Below, piece after piece: positions 44,398 to 53,017 of a stretch of 64,000 nucleotides of DNA. Each line of letters starts with the position of its first letter. Position 1 is the stretch's first letter. The notes beneath the pieces are model-generated. The model did not search any database and was not told the origin of the DNA. It was given only the letters and a program-made list of their open reading frames with translations. Made by a program: the position numbers and the translations under genes. The stretch comes from an uncultured Bacteroidales bacterium (lineage in GTDB: Bacteria > Bacteroidota > Bacteroidia > Bacteroidales > SZUA-534). The stretch spans positions 30,170-94,169 of the forward strand of contig CADASL010000012.1 of the NCBI GenBank assembly GCA_902790595.1, read 5' to 3'.

Positions 44398-45234
44398 ATG
44401 CACATTATTAGTAAAAAAGCCGACCTTGCCGACTACTTGAAACAATGCCGCGCGAACGGCAAAACCATTGGTTTTGTGCCCACAATGGGCGCTCTGCACG
44501 AAGGACACCTGTCGCTTGTGCAGCGGTCGCTGAGCGAGTGCGACGTGACGGTTGTGAGCGTTTTTGTCAACCCCACGCAGTTCAACGACAAGAACGACCT
44601 TCAGAATTATCCGCGCTGCGTTGACAAAGATTGCGCCCTGCTCGAGAGTGTTGGTTGCAATGCCGTTTTCACGCCGTCGGTTGAAGAGATGTACCCCGAG
44701 CCCGATACCCGCGTGTTCAGTTTCGACGGTCTCGACAAGGTTATGGAAGGCGAGCACCGCCCTGGCCATTTCAACGGTGTGGCGCAGGTTGTCAGCAAGC
44801 TGTTCGATATTGTGCAACCTGATAAGGCTTTCTTCGGAATGAAAGATTTTCAGCAAGTTGCGATAATCAAAAATATGGTTAAGCAGTTGAATTTAAAGGT
44901 TCAGATTGTGCCGTGCCCGATTATCCGCGAAGACGATGGTTTGGCCAAAAGTTCGCGTAATATGCTGCTCACGCCCGAGCACCGCGCCGCTGCGCCGGCC
45001 ATTCATAAGGCTTTGTTCGAGGCCACCACAATGAAAGAAGATATGAAGCCCGACCAACTCTGCGAGTGGATTACCAAAACCATTGATGCTACCGGCCTGC
45101 TTCAAACCGAATATGTGCAGATTGTTGATTTCGACACACTTATGCCTATCAGCAAGTTCGATGGTCACCACGCCATTGCTTGCATAGCCGTTTGGGCCGG
45201 CAAGGTGCGCCTGATTGACAATATTGAGTTTTAA
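44398..45234 (+). CDS. panC: Pantothenate synthetase
   Basis: A 278-residue enzyme from the ATG at 44398. Class I-like motifs: FVPTMGALHEGHLSLV (HxGH type), FFGMKDFQQVAIIKNMV and LAKSSRNMLL (KSSRN in the place of the usual MSSRN). It joins pantoate and beta-alanine using ATP in coenzyme A synthesis. No panB or panD is adjacent. It follows the glycosyltransferase by 71 bp and may have its own promoter; a terminator follows. Confidence 0.96.
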   Translation: MHIISKKADLADYLKQCRANGKTIGFVPTMGALHEGHLSLVQRSLSECDVTVVSVFVNPTQFNDKNDLQNYPRCVDKDCALLESVGCNAVFTPSVEEMYPEPDTRVFSFDGLDKVMEGEHRPGHFNGVAQVVSKLFDIVQPDKAFFGMKDFQQVAIIKNMVKQLNLKVQIVPCPIIREDDGLAKSSRNMLLTPEHRAAAPAIHKALFEATTMKEDMKPDQLCEWITKTIDATGLLQTEYVQIVDFDTLMPISKFDGHHAIACIAVWAGKVRLIDNIEF

Positions 45235-45260
45235 GCAAAGAGTTTTAGTGAACAACAAAT

Positions 45261-45292
45261 AAAGCGGAACGAGCAATGTTCCGCTTTTTTTG
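45261..45292 (+). terminator. Terminator of panC
   Basis: AAAGCGGAAC, seven-base loop, GTTCCGCTTTTTTT; it can also serve the convergent helicase gene. Confidence 0.9.
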
Positions 45293-45313
45293 TATACGGC
45301 TCATTTTCAACCA

Positions 45314-48300
45314 TCAATCGGCTATCACTTCTACCTTCTCGTTTGGCCATACGTACCACAGGTAGCCGCTCACTTTTTTGCCGGTCAGTTTCCGCAGGGC
45401 ATCGATGTAAACGCTAACTTGCTGATTATATTCGGGGTTATGATGACTTGTGAATTTGTAATCGATGACCACCATTTCGGTGTCCGATTCCAGAATACGG
45501 TCGGGGCGGCGGATTTCGCCATCGGCCAGCATTATCGATTGTTCGGTCAGCACAGTCCAGCGCTTGCTGAACCAGTCGGGCTGTTTGGTGATGAACCGGG
45601 ACACCGCGCGTTCGTATGTCGCGGCCTTGTCGGTTTCTATAAAGCCTTCATTAACAACTTTCTGCACGGCATCGGTCACATCATCGGCATAATTGATGTA
45701 CTCAAAAATGTGGTGGTAGAGTTTGCCGACGTTGATGTTCTGAATGCGGTCGAAATCAACGCCTGCGAAAAACTCGGCAGAATGGCAGCGGATGTCGACG
45801 CGGGCGCGATTGGACGGGCATTGGCGCACAACTTCCTCGGTAACGCTATCGGCCTCAGTTTCAGATTGGTAAGGCTGCTCAATGCCGATTGTTATACGGT
45901 CGTCGGTGCAGACAATTCCAGCCTTGGCGGCAGCGGCATCGGTGGGCGCGAAATCACGCAGTTTTAGCCATATCTTTTTATCCTGAAAATCAGTCGAGTT
46001 ACTGTCTTTTTCATCTTTGTATGTCACGCAGATTCGCATATCGCGTGAGGCTCGCGTCAACGCCACATACAAAACGTTGAGATTGTCTATATGTCTCATA
46101 AACTGCTCTTTATAGTAGCTTTCAGCAAAGACCGATTGGGCTAAAGATTCTTTGTAGCCAACGGGTATCGGCGAGAATTCTTTGTAAGGTTCCGCTTTGG
46201 TCTCGCACCAGATGATGTCGCTGTTGCGCGGCGGCTCGGTTGGTGACGGGTAAGGCAATAGCACCGCCTTGAATTCCAAACCTTTAGCCTTGTGAATGGT
46301 CATTATCTGAATGGCATTCTGACGGTCGTTCATTGTGATGGTCTGCTGAAATCCTTTATCGTTCCACCAATCGATAAATTGCTGAAGATTAGAGCCGTTG
46401 CGCTCGCTGAATGTCTGCACGCGGTCCTCAAACTCATTGATGAACGGCCGGTCGGTGGCGCTAATTTGGTGCGGAAGACCGAAAAACACCTGCGTCAGCC
46501 GGCTCGAGAGTTGAATCAGGTCGAATTGGCGGAAACTGTCTTTTAGTGCCGCAAACTCAGTCGGCATCTGCGCCCAGACGCCTGTAGCCTCTTTGTCGAA
46601 TACGGTTTGCTGAATCCGCTCAGCGGCCGCCTTGAGTCCGCTGTTGATGGCGTGGAAGAGCCATACCAGTTGCCCTTGAACGTAGGGCACATCGGGTGTG
46701 AGCAGGAACTGCATTGCCGACACCAGCAACCTGATGGCCTGATTGTTACCCAGCAGAACCGACTCGCTCGACACGAACCGGTAGCGACCGGCAAAGTCGG
46801 GGTTGTCGCCTTGAGCTTTGGCCAGGCAGTTGGCCACGGCTGCGCCATTTTTCTTGCTGCGCACCAGAATGGCGATGTCGCCAGGTTGGTAGCCCAGTTC
46901 AGCCAGGCGGTCGATTTGCTTCACAACCCATTCGCCAACCGCCTCATCGGTGTCAATATCCTTAACGTCAACATAATCAACCGACACAAAGCCCTCTGTG
47001 TCAGCGTTTTTTGTGGGCACTTTCTGCACGGCGTCGCTGTAGGTGCGGTTGAAAATGTCGAGGCAATCGGGCTCGTAATTGCCGTTATTCACCTGTTTTT
47101 CAACGTATTCGCCCATCATATCGCTGATAGCTTTGACGCACCAGTTGTTGAACATCACTACATTCTTGCAGCTGCGCCAGTTGTATTCAAGGTTTTCAAT
47201 GTCGCCCGAGGCGATGTGGAATTTTCCTTGAACCTTATTGTCAAGCAGATTCCAGTCGCCGCCACGCCAGCGGTAGATGGCCTGCTTCACATCGCCCACA
47301 ATCAGCGACTTATGACCTTCGGCCACCTTGTTCCAGATGAGCGGAAGAAAGTTTTCCCAGTTCAGTGTCGATGTGTCCTGAAACTCATCTATCATAAAGT
47401 GGTTCAGCGTGTAACCGAATTTTTCATAGATGAACGGCGCATCGTTGTCTTTAATCATCTCGTGAAGAAAGGGCATTGACGAGCGCAACAGAAACAGATT
47501 CTGCTCATTGCAGATTTCCTTCTGAATCTGAAGTACGCGGAAGGCAAGCACAAGTTTGTTGATGTTGGCAAGCGCCAAATCGGCCGACAAGGCGGAACCA
47601 AACTCTTTGCTGTCAGCCATTTCGGTTAGCTGTTGCAGCATATCGGGCAATCCGGCCCCGACATAGCGGCTTTGCAAAGCCTTGTCTTTTATCATTTTAT
47701 TGATGTCGTCGCGCTGAGCGATTACACGGGAGCCATATTTGGTATCCATCACGTTTTTTGCCGATTTGCAGACCACAAAATATTTCCAAACCGTGCCTTG
47801 GTCTTTGTAACTGAAATCGTCGGAAGTCAGGCCGGCGCTTTCCATTGCTGCCACAGCCTTTGTGCCGATTTCGTTTATTTTTTTCAGGTAGCTGTCACGA
47901 ATTTTGCTCAACTCATCTTTGAATTTATCAAATTCGGTCTTCAGCTCATCCATTGGTTTATCCTTATTCTCACGGCTGATTTTATCGTACGCATCAACCG
48001 CGAATTTCGATGTCTCGCTTTGGATTTCCCATCGGTTGCCCTTTTCCATTTTCTCGCCGATGGTCTGCATAATCCATTGGCCTTCATCGCTTTCGGAACC
48101 AAAATCGTCAATCATACGGCTCACGGCGTTGTCTGTCACCGATTTGTCATCGAGTTCGAGTGTGAAGCCGCTGTCGAGGTCAAGCTCGTAGGCGATTGAC
48201 TTAATCACCTGCTGGAAAAAGCTGTCGATGGTGCTGATTTTGAAGTAGCTGTACTGGTTAAGCATCTGCTTAAGCAGCGTTTGCGCTCGATTGCGGAGTG

Positions 48301-48547
48301 CGTCGGCGGTCAAGCCGAAAGTCTTGCAAAGGTCGTCGGCATAGTCCGACTTGCGGCCGTTGGCAATGGCGCTAATGGCTTCCAGAATGCGCTCGCGCAT
48401 CTCGGCGGTGGCCTTGTTTGTGAAGGTCACAGCCAGCACGTTACGAAACTTGATTTCGGGGTTGAAAACCAACTTCAGGTATTCGCCCGTGAGCTTGTGC
48501 GTTTTGCCCGAGCCCGCCGATGCTTTGCAAATGGTGAGTGTGCTCAT
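45314..48547 (-). CDS. AddA/RecB-type UvrD-family helicase-nuclease
   Basis: A 1,077-residue protein. Walker A ICKASAGSGKTHKLT at the N-terminus, Walker B MIDEFQDTSTLNW, motif III VGDVKQAIYRWRGG, motif V IQIMTIHKAKGLEFKAVLLP, motif VI LYVALTRASRDMRI. The C-terminal RecB-like nuclease has VVIDYKFTSHHNPEYNQQVS (DYK and Q, the catalytic core). This is the architecture of AddA, the motor-nuclease of the AddAB double-strand-break repair complex. The start lies one base after the holA stop, so the genes are co-transcribed. No addB-like gene is present in the window, although addA and addB are often neighbours. Confidence 0.88.
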   Translation of the reverse strand: MSTLTICKASAGSGKTHKLTGEYLKLVFNPEIKFRNVLAVTFTNKATAEMRERILEAISAIANGRKSDYADDLCKTFGLTADALRNRAQTLLKQMLNQYSYFKISTIDSFFQQVIKSIAYELDLDSGFTLELDDKSVTDNAVSRMIDDFGSESDEGQWIMQTIGEKMEKGNRWEIQSETSKFAVDAYDKISRENKDKPMDELKTEFDKFKDELSKIRDSYLKKINEIGTKAVAAMESAGLTSDDFSYKDQGTVWKYFVVCKSAKNVMDTKYGSRVIAQRDDINKMIKDKALQSRYVGAGLPDMLQQLTEMADSKEFGSALSADLALANINKLVLAFRVLQIQKEICNEQNLFLLRSSMPFLHEMIKDNDAPFIYEKFGYTLNHFMIDEFQDTSTLNWENFLPLIWNKVAEGHKSLIVGDVKQAIYRWRGGDWNLLDNKVQGKFHIASGDIENLEYNWRSCKNVVMFNNWCVKAISDMMGEYVEKQVNNGNYEPDCLDIFNRTYSDAVQKVPTKNADTEGFVSVDYVDVKDIDTDEAVGEWVVKQIDRLAELGYQPGDIAILVRSKKNGAAVANCLAKAQGDNPDFAGRYRFVSSESVLLGNNQAIRLLVSAMQFLLTPDVPYVQGQLVWLFHAINSGLKAAAERIQQTVFDKEATGVWAQMPTEFAALKDSFRQFDLIQLSSRLTQVFFGLPHQISATDRPFINEFEDRVQTFSERNGSNLQQFIDWWNDKGFQQTITMNDRQNAIQIMTIHKAKGLEFKAVLLPYPSPTEPPRNSDIIWCETKAEPYKEFSPIPVGYKESLAQSVFAESYYKEQFMRHIDNLNVLYVALTRASRDMRICVTYKDEKDSNSTDFQDKKIWLKLRDFAPTDAAAAKAGIVCTDDRITIGIEQPYQSETEADSVTEEVVRQCPSNRARVDIRCHSAEFFAGVDFDRIQNINVGKLYHHIFEYINYADDVTDAVQKVVNEGFIETDKAATYERAVSRFITKQPDWFSKRWTVLTEQSIMLADGEIRRPDRILESDTEMVVIDYKFTSHHNPEYNQQVSVYIDALRKLTGKKVSGYLWYVWPNEKVEVIAD

Positions 48548-48548
48548 A

Positions 48549-49574
48549 TCAGCAAGTTAATATTCTGAAAATCATTTCGTTTAGCAGGTCGGCGTCGTCA
48601 ACTGGCGGTGCGTCGATGCCTTTTGAGTAAGCGTCGTATTCACGCAAAATGCTGATTATCTGTGCACATTGCCGCAGTGAGTAGCTGCGCGCCGCCGTCT
48701 GATAGTCTTTCATAAAATATGGATTCACCTTCAGGGCCGCCGCCTGCTCTGCGGGGCTGCTGCCGCTCATACTGTGCAGAATCATAATCTTGGTGAAAAA
48801 TCCGTAGAGTGCCGCAATATCAGGAATGATACTGTGCTTGGGCATAGCGCCCATATGCTTGGCAATCAGTGCCGAGCGGTACACATCGCGCGAGCCGAGG
48901 GCGTTTTGCAGCTCAAACACGTTGAAATCTTTGCTGATGCCCACATTGCGCTCCACATCGGCCGTTGTGATGGTGCCGTTTTCACCCACAGCCAGCTTAA
49001 GCTTGTCGAGCTCCATAACAATTGTCGAAAGCTTGTTGCCCAAGTGCGCCGCCATAATTTCGGCCGCATTTGGCTCAATGCTCACGCCGCGTCCTTTCAG
49101 ATAATCGGTTATCCATCGGCCTACCTGATTGTCGTACAGCGTTTTCGACTCAAAAAGCACCTGCTCCTTGTCGATGAGTTTGGCCAGTTTGCGGCGGCTG
49201 TCGAGTTTTTTGCCTTTGTAGTTGATAACCAGCACGGTTGACTTGAGCGGGTTCTCCACATAGAGCGCAAATGGGTCGGCATTGCCTTCGGAGGCACCGT
49301 CGAGGCCCTTCACGTTCTGCGCCTCCTTCACAATCACAAGGTTGTATTCCGCCATCATCGGGAATCGCTTGGCGGCGTTCAGAATCTGCCCCAAATCAAC
49401 ATCGGCACCATACACAACCGTCTGATTGAAAGCTTTTTCGTCCTCTTTCAAAAGGTTCTTTTCAATGTAGTCGGTTATGGCGTCGATGAAGTACGGCTCC
49501 TCGCCCATAAGGAAGTAAACAGGCTTGAATTTCCGGTTTTTAATGTCGCCCATTATCTGCTCAAAGGTCTGCAT
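48549..49574 (-). CDS. holA: DNA polymerase III delta subunit
   Basis: A 341-residue AAA+-like clamp-loader subunit. FKPVYFLMGEEPYFIDAITD at the N-terminus replaces a working Walker A, as usual for delta; the three-domain layout and the C-terminal collar domain (DYQTAARSYSLRQCAQIISI) match the family. It opens the beta clamp during loading. First gene of the two-gene operon with the AddA-type nuclease. Confidence 0.92.
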   Translation of the reverse strand: MQTFEQIMGDIKNRKFKPVYFLMGEEPYFIDAITDYIEKNLLKEDEKAFNQTVVYGADVDLGQILNAAKRFPMMAEYNLVIVKEAQNVKGLDGASEGNADPFALYVENPLKSTVLVINYKGKKLDSRRKLAKLIDKEQVLFESKTLYDNQVGRWITDYLKGRGVSIEPNAAEIMAAHLGNKLSTIVMELDKLKLAVGENGTITTADVERNVGISKDFNVFELQNALGSRDVYRSALIAKHMGAMPKHSIIPDIAALYGFFTKIMILHSMSGSSPAEQAAALKVNPYFMKDYQTAARSYSLRQCAQIISILREYDAYSKGIDAPPVDDADLLNEMIFRILTC

Positions 49575-49607
49575 AGGTGTCGATGTTTTTCTATGAATTC
49601 AACGTCT

Positions 49608-49615
49608 CAAATATA
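49608..49615 (-). promoter_or_regulatory. -7 box of holA
   Basis: TATATTTG on the minus strand, a full TAnnTTTG match, 33 bp before the ATG at 49574; the -33 element is weak. Confidence 0.5.
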
Positions 49616-49682
49616 TTATCGGCGCGTGATATTTAAAAACTTTTCAGGATTTTTGGCGGTCGAAAACAAAAATCGCGAAAGT

Positions 49683-49745
49683 GCAACCTCCGTGCATCGC
49701 ACCTATTAAATAGGCTGAAGGTGACAAATTGGTGCAAAAGGTTGC
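49683..49745. repeat. Nested inverted repeats in the holA upstream spacer
   Basis: GCAACCT (49683-49689) pairs with AGGTTGC (49739-49745) as an outer stem. Inside it are GTGC-ATC-GCAC (49692-49702) and CCTATT-A-AATAGG (49702-49714). Together they can form a multi-branched fold of 63 nt. It lies between divergent genes and is outside both predicted transcripts. Too short and wrongly spaced for a tRNA. Confidence 0.5.
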
Positions 49746-49792
49746 GGAAAAACCTGTTTTACATTTATTTTTGTTAAAAAAACGTTGAAAAC

Positions 49793-49822
49793 GTTGCTCA
49801 TTATTGATTTTTATTATTTTTG
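49793..49822 (+). promoter_or_regulatory. Promoter of the TPR/OmpA-like lipoprotein gene
   Basis: GTTG (49793-49796), 18 bp, TATTTTTG (49815-49822). The leader to the ATG at 49902 is about 73 nt, AT-rich. Confidence 0.65.
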
Positions 49823-49901
49823 GTGTTCGTTAAAAACATTGGTAAGAATTACCATAATTTTTTTAAATAATATAAACTTTAAATCTATTAATTGGACAAT
49901 T

Positions 49902-51641
49902 ATGAAAAAGGTAAACGTTTGTATTTTAGCGTCTTGCGCCTTGGCTTTAACCGCTTGCGGTGGTATGCAGAAAATGGCAGATATGGCCAAGCAAGTACAG
50001 TTTGATGTGACTCCGAGAGTGCTTGAAATGCACGGTGACAGTGTCGAAGTTGAGGTTAAATTCACCTTCCCTGCAAAGTATTTCATTGCTGATGCAACTT
50101 TGGAAGTAACTCCTGTTTTGAAATATGAGGGCGGTGAGAAGGCTTTCGCGTCGAAAACCGTTCAAGGTGAAAAAGTTCAGGCCAACAACGATGTTTGCTC
50201 GTTTGCAAACGGCGGAACTTTCACTGCTAAAGGCAAAATTTCTTTCGAAGAGGCAATGCGCGCTTCTGAGTTGGTTGTGAACGCAAAAGGCACAATGAAA
50301 GACAAATCGATTGAGATTCCTTTCGGAAAACAGGCCGACGGCGTTATGTCAACAGCCTTGCTTCTCAAGAAAGAGGCTATGACCATCGGCGCTGCCGACA
50401 AGTTCGTTCGCATCACCAACGATTCGAAAAACGCAACTCTCTTCTTCGTCATCAACAAGGCTGACATCCAAAGCAAAGAGTTGAAGAAGGACGAGATTGC
50501 CGAACTGAAGAAATTCATCAGCGAGGTAGCCGCCAACGAGCGTATGGAGGTTAAGGGCATTGAGATTTCGGCTTTCGCATCGCCTGACGGTGAGGAGTCG
50601 CTCAACGACAAACTGGCCGCCAACCGTATGAAGAATTCTGATTCTTTCTTCAAGAAAGAGCTGAAGAAATCGAAAGTTAACGCCGACGCTTCTGTTTTCA
50701 AAACAACTTCGTTGGCTGAGGACTGGGACGGCTTCAAAACTTTAATGCAAGAGTCTGACATCCAGGATAAAGAGCTTATCCTCCGCGTTCTTTCAATGTA
50801 TTCTGACCCTGTTGTTCGCGAGAAGGAAATCAAGAACATCTCGGCCGCTTACGAGGAGATTGCCGACAAGATTCTTCCCCAACTGCGTCGTTCGACTTTG
50901 TCAGTCAACATCGCTGTTATCGGTCACTCTGACGAGGAAATCAAAGAGCTGGTTGCCGCAAACTCTGAGGACCTGACTGTTGAGGAACTGCTTTACGCCG
51001 CCACTCTGACTGAGGACAACGCCGAGAAACTTTCTATCTATCAGAAGGCTGCCGCCAAATTCCCTGAGGATTGGAGAACCAACAACAACGTAGGTCACAT
51101 CAGCTACAAGATGGGTAACTACGCTGACGCAAAAGCCGCATTTGAGAAAGCTAAAGAGGCTGACGCTTCGAACGTGGTTGTTCTGAACAACCTTGGCGCT
51201 TGCGCTTACGCTGAAGGCGACGAGGCTGCCGCTAAAGAGTTCTATGCAGCTGCCGCTGGTGCCGGCGACGAGGTTAGCTACAACCAAGCCGTTATCGCTA
51301 CCAAGAAGGGTGACTATGAGACAGCTTTGAACCTGTATCAGAGCAGCAAGCTCAACACATTCAACTGGGCTCTCTGCAAATACCTCAACTACTTCAACAC
51401 CAAGAACGCCGATGTATTCGACGCTACTCTTGGCATCCTGAACAAGATTGAGGACCAGAGCGACGCAAAAATCGCTTATCTGAAGGCTATCCTCGGTGCC
51501 CGCAAGCAAGACCGCGACCTGCTCTTCAACAACCTGAAGGTTGCTGTTGAGAAAGACGCTTCGCTCGGCGCATACGCAGCAAAAGACATTGAGTTCGCTC
51601 AATACGCTCAGGAAGAGGAATTCAAAAACATCGCGAAATAA
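49902..51641 (+). CDS. TPR lipoprotein with OmpA-like segment
   Basis: A 579-residue lipoprotein from the ATG at 49902 (an upstream in-frame start at 49785 overlaps the promoter). Lipobox ALTAC with Cys19. Residues 30-200 are beta-rich. An OmpA-C-like segment follows (IEISAFASPDGEESLNDKLA, then ANRMKNSDSF), the kind that contacts peptidoglycan. The last 200 residues are tetratricopeptide repeats (YKMGNYADAKAAFEKAKEAD, YAEGDEAAAKEFYAAAAGAG). Such envelope lipoproteins are common in Bacteroidales, with no settled function. Codon use is strongly biased (GAC, AAG, CTG, GCC with GCT), suggesting high expression. Confidence 0.85.
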   Translation: MKKVNVCILASCALALTACGGMQKMADMAKQVQFDVTPRVLEMHGDSVEVEVKFTFPAKYFIADATLEVTPVLKYEGGEKAFASKTVQGEKVQANNDVCSFANGGTFTAKGKISFEEAMRASELVVNAKGTMKDKSIEIPFGKQADGVMSTALLLKKEAMTIGAADKFVRITNDSKNATLFFVINKADIQSKELKKDEIAELKKFISEVAANERMEVKGIEISAFASPDGEESLNDKLAANRMKNSDSFFKKELKKSKVNADASVFKTTSLAEDWDGFKTLMQESDIQDKELILRVLSMYSDPVVREKEIKNISAAYEEIADKILPQLRRSTLSVNIAVIGHSDEEIKELVAANSEDLTVEELLYAATLTEDNAEKLSIYQKAAAKFPEDWRTNNNVGHISYKMGNYADAKAAFEKAKEADASNVVVLNNLGACAYAEGDEAAAKEFYAAAAGAGDEVSYNQAVIATKKGDYETALNLYQSSKLNTFNWALCKYLNYFNTKNADVFDATLGILNKIEDQSDAKIAYLKAILGARKQDRDLLFNNLKVAVEKDASLGAYAAKDIEFAQYAQEEEFKNIAK

Positions 51642-51663
51642 GATTGTTAAATAAGTTTTCATT

Positions 51664-51699
51664 GAAAAACCGGTCTCTCACAAGGGGGCCGGTTTTTTT
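51664..51699 (+). terminator. Terminator of the TPR lipoprotein gene
   Basis: AAAACCGG paired with CCGGTTTT across a C/A-rich loop, followed by a T-run. Confidence 0.85.
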
Positions 51700-51925
51700 G
51701 TTGGCGGATTCAAAAATTTTTATTCGGGATAAACGCGTAAGTTCAGAATAGAAGTGCAATTCTCTTTTGTTTCTGATATTCAGGCCAAATTAAATAGACG
51801 TCCTAGTGCTAAACTTAATTTTGATACCCCTGCTTTTGTCTTCTTTAACCATTTTTACTAAGATTGCACTTGCTTCTGGAAACTACGTTTTCTGCCGGAA
51901 AATGCCAAAAATGCGATTTTATATG
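51700..51925. other. Non-coding AT-rich spacer
   Basis: No gene or clear hairpin seen; it leads into a -7 box and a gene remnant, so part of it may be decayed coding sequence. Confidence 0.4.
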
Positions 51926-51933
51926 TATTTTTG
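51926..51933 (+). promoter_or_regulatory. -7 box before the remnant and the twin T9SS genes
   Basis: TATTTTTG, a full TAnnTTTG match; the start would be near 51940. No good -33 element. It could drive the twin cargo genes through the remnant. Confidence 0.45.
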
Positions 51934-51945
51934 CTTAAAGGTAAT

Positions 51946-52092
51946 ATGCTTTTGAGCAAACCTCTAACCAAGACAGGCAACGGCAGCATAACCATCAGCG
52001 GCAGCGAGCTGGAAGCTGGAATGTATATCTACACACTGGCCATTGGCGGGGTTGAGGTTGACTCGAAGAGGATGATTTTGAACAACCAATAA
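51946..52092 (+). pseudogene. C-terminal remnant of a tail-fibre-like secreted protein
   Basis: A 48-codon frame ending GSELEAGMYIYTLAIGGVEV, then DSKRMILNNQ and a stop. This is the typical C-terminal end of Bacteroidetes secreted proteins whose N-terminus reads QPDGFSYQAVVRDSKG, such as the gene entering the window at 63659 (family knowledge, not an alignment). No N-terminal part of such a gene lies upstream, so I read it as the tail left by a deletion or insertion. A functional 48-residue peptide cannot be excluded. Confidence 0.6.
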
Positions 52093-52106
52093 AAATTATT
52101 AAAAAA

Positions 52107-52958
52107 ATGAAAACCAGACTGTTATTATTGTTTTCCGCCTTCTTGGCAACAGGTGCGGTTAAAGCGCAGAGTGACACAACTTACCATCTGCAACATTTTT
52201 TGCCAGATTCCGCCAATTTTATAACGTGTTTAGATTGGGTTTACTGTATTGCTGGCGACACCGTAATCAATGGCAAGAAAATGAAAAAGGTGTACGATTC
52301 AGCTGTTAAACCTGACAATTATTACGCCGCAATACATGAAGATACTTTGAACGCAAAATATTATGTGATTTATAAAGATGAAACAGATGAAAAACTTTTT
52401 ATGGATTTTTCTTCGAACGTGGGTGGAAATATAATGGTTTCAGACCAATACGAAACTCTAAAAGTACAGGTTGATTCTGTTAATTATGATGAAAAAGGCA
52501 GAAAGGTGGTTTTCTTAAGAAGTGAATGCGGTGATTTTGATTGTTGGGTTGAAGGGCTTGGAAGTACGCGGTTTATGCTATTCCGACCGACTTATTGTAT
52601 TGTCGATATAACTGTTCCACCATTGAAAAAAATTACTATTGGTGATAGTATAGTATACGAACAATACACTAATGATGATTGCGAAACCTTTAGTTATAGT
52701 TCTGTCATAACTATCACAACAAAATTCAACACCTATCCTAACCCTGCAAAAAATTTCTTGATAATTGATGCGGAAGATTACGATTGCTATACCTACGAAA
52801 TAATATCCGCTTCTGGTGCCATACAGCAAAGCGGAGAGTTGCTTCCGTCCATCGACATAAGCCGTCTGGCAAAGGGTATGAAAATTTTTGTTGTCAGAGA
52901 TGACAATGGGAATGTCTTATATACAAGTAAGTTCATTAAAAATATGAATACAAAATGA
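52107..52958 (+). CDS. T9SS cargo protein, twin 1
   Basis: A 283-residue secreted protein. Signal peptide KTRLLLLFSAFLATGAVKAQ; a mature domain of beta-strands with no recognisable family; C-terminal type A sorting domain starting FNTYPNPAKNFLIID and ending with the LAKGMKIFVV...TSKFIKN pattern. It should cross the outer membrane through T9SS and be anchored or released. The stop overlaps the start of twin 2 by four bases (ATGA). Function unknown. Confidence 0.8.
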   Translation: MKTRLLLLFSAFLATGAVKAQSDTTYHLQHFLPDSANFITCLDWVYCIAGDTVINGKKMKKVYDSAVKPDNYYAAIHEDTLNAKYYVIYKDETDEKLFMDFSSNVGGNIMVSDQYETLKVQVDSVNYDEKGRKVVFLRSECGDFDCWVEGLGSTRFMLFRPTYCIVDITVPPLKKITIGDSIVYEQYTNDDCETFSYSSVITITTKFNTYPNPAKNFLIIDAEDYDCYTYEIISASGAIQQSGELLPSIDISRLAKGMKIFVVRDDNGNVLYTSKFIKNMNTK

Positions 52959-53017
52959 AAACCAGACTGTTATTATTGTTTTCTGCATTCTTGGCAACAG
53001 GTGCGGTTAAAGCGCAA
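52955..53017 (+). repeat. Near-identical signal-peptide sequence shared by the twin genes
   Basis: Bases 52107-52169 and 52955-53017 differ at only three of 63 positions, all silent, while the sequence after codon 21 diverges at once. The conserved leader marks a tandem duplication or later conversion. Confidence 0.9.

Noticed and set aside
49683..49745. tRNA-like fold (7-bp outer stem)
   Set aside because: Only 63 nt, anticodon-arm loop of wrong size and no T-arm consensus.
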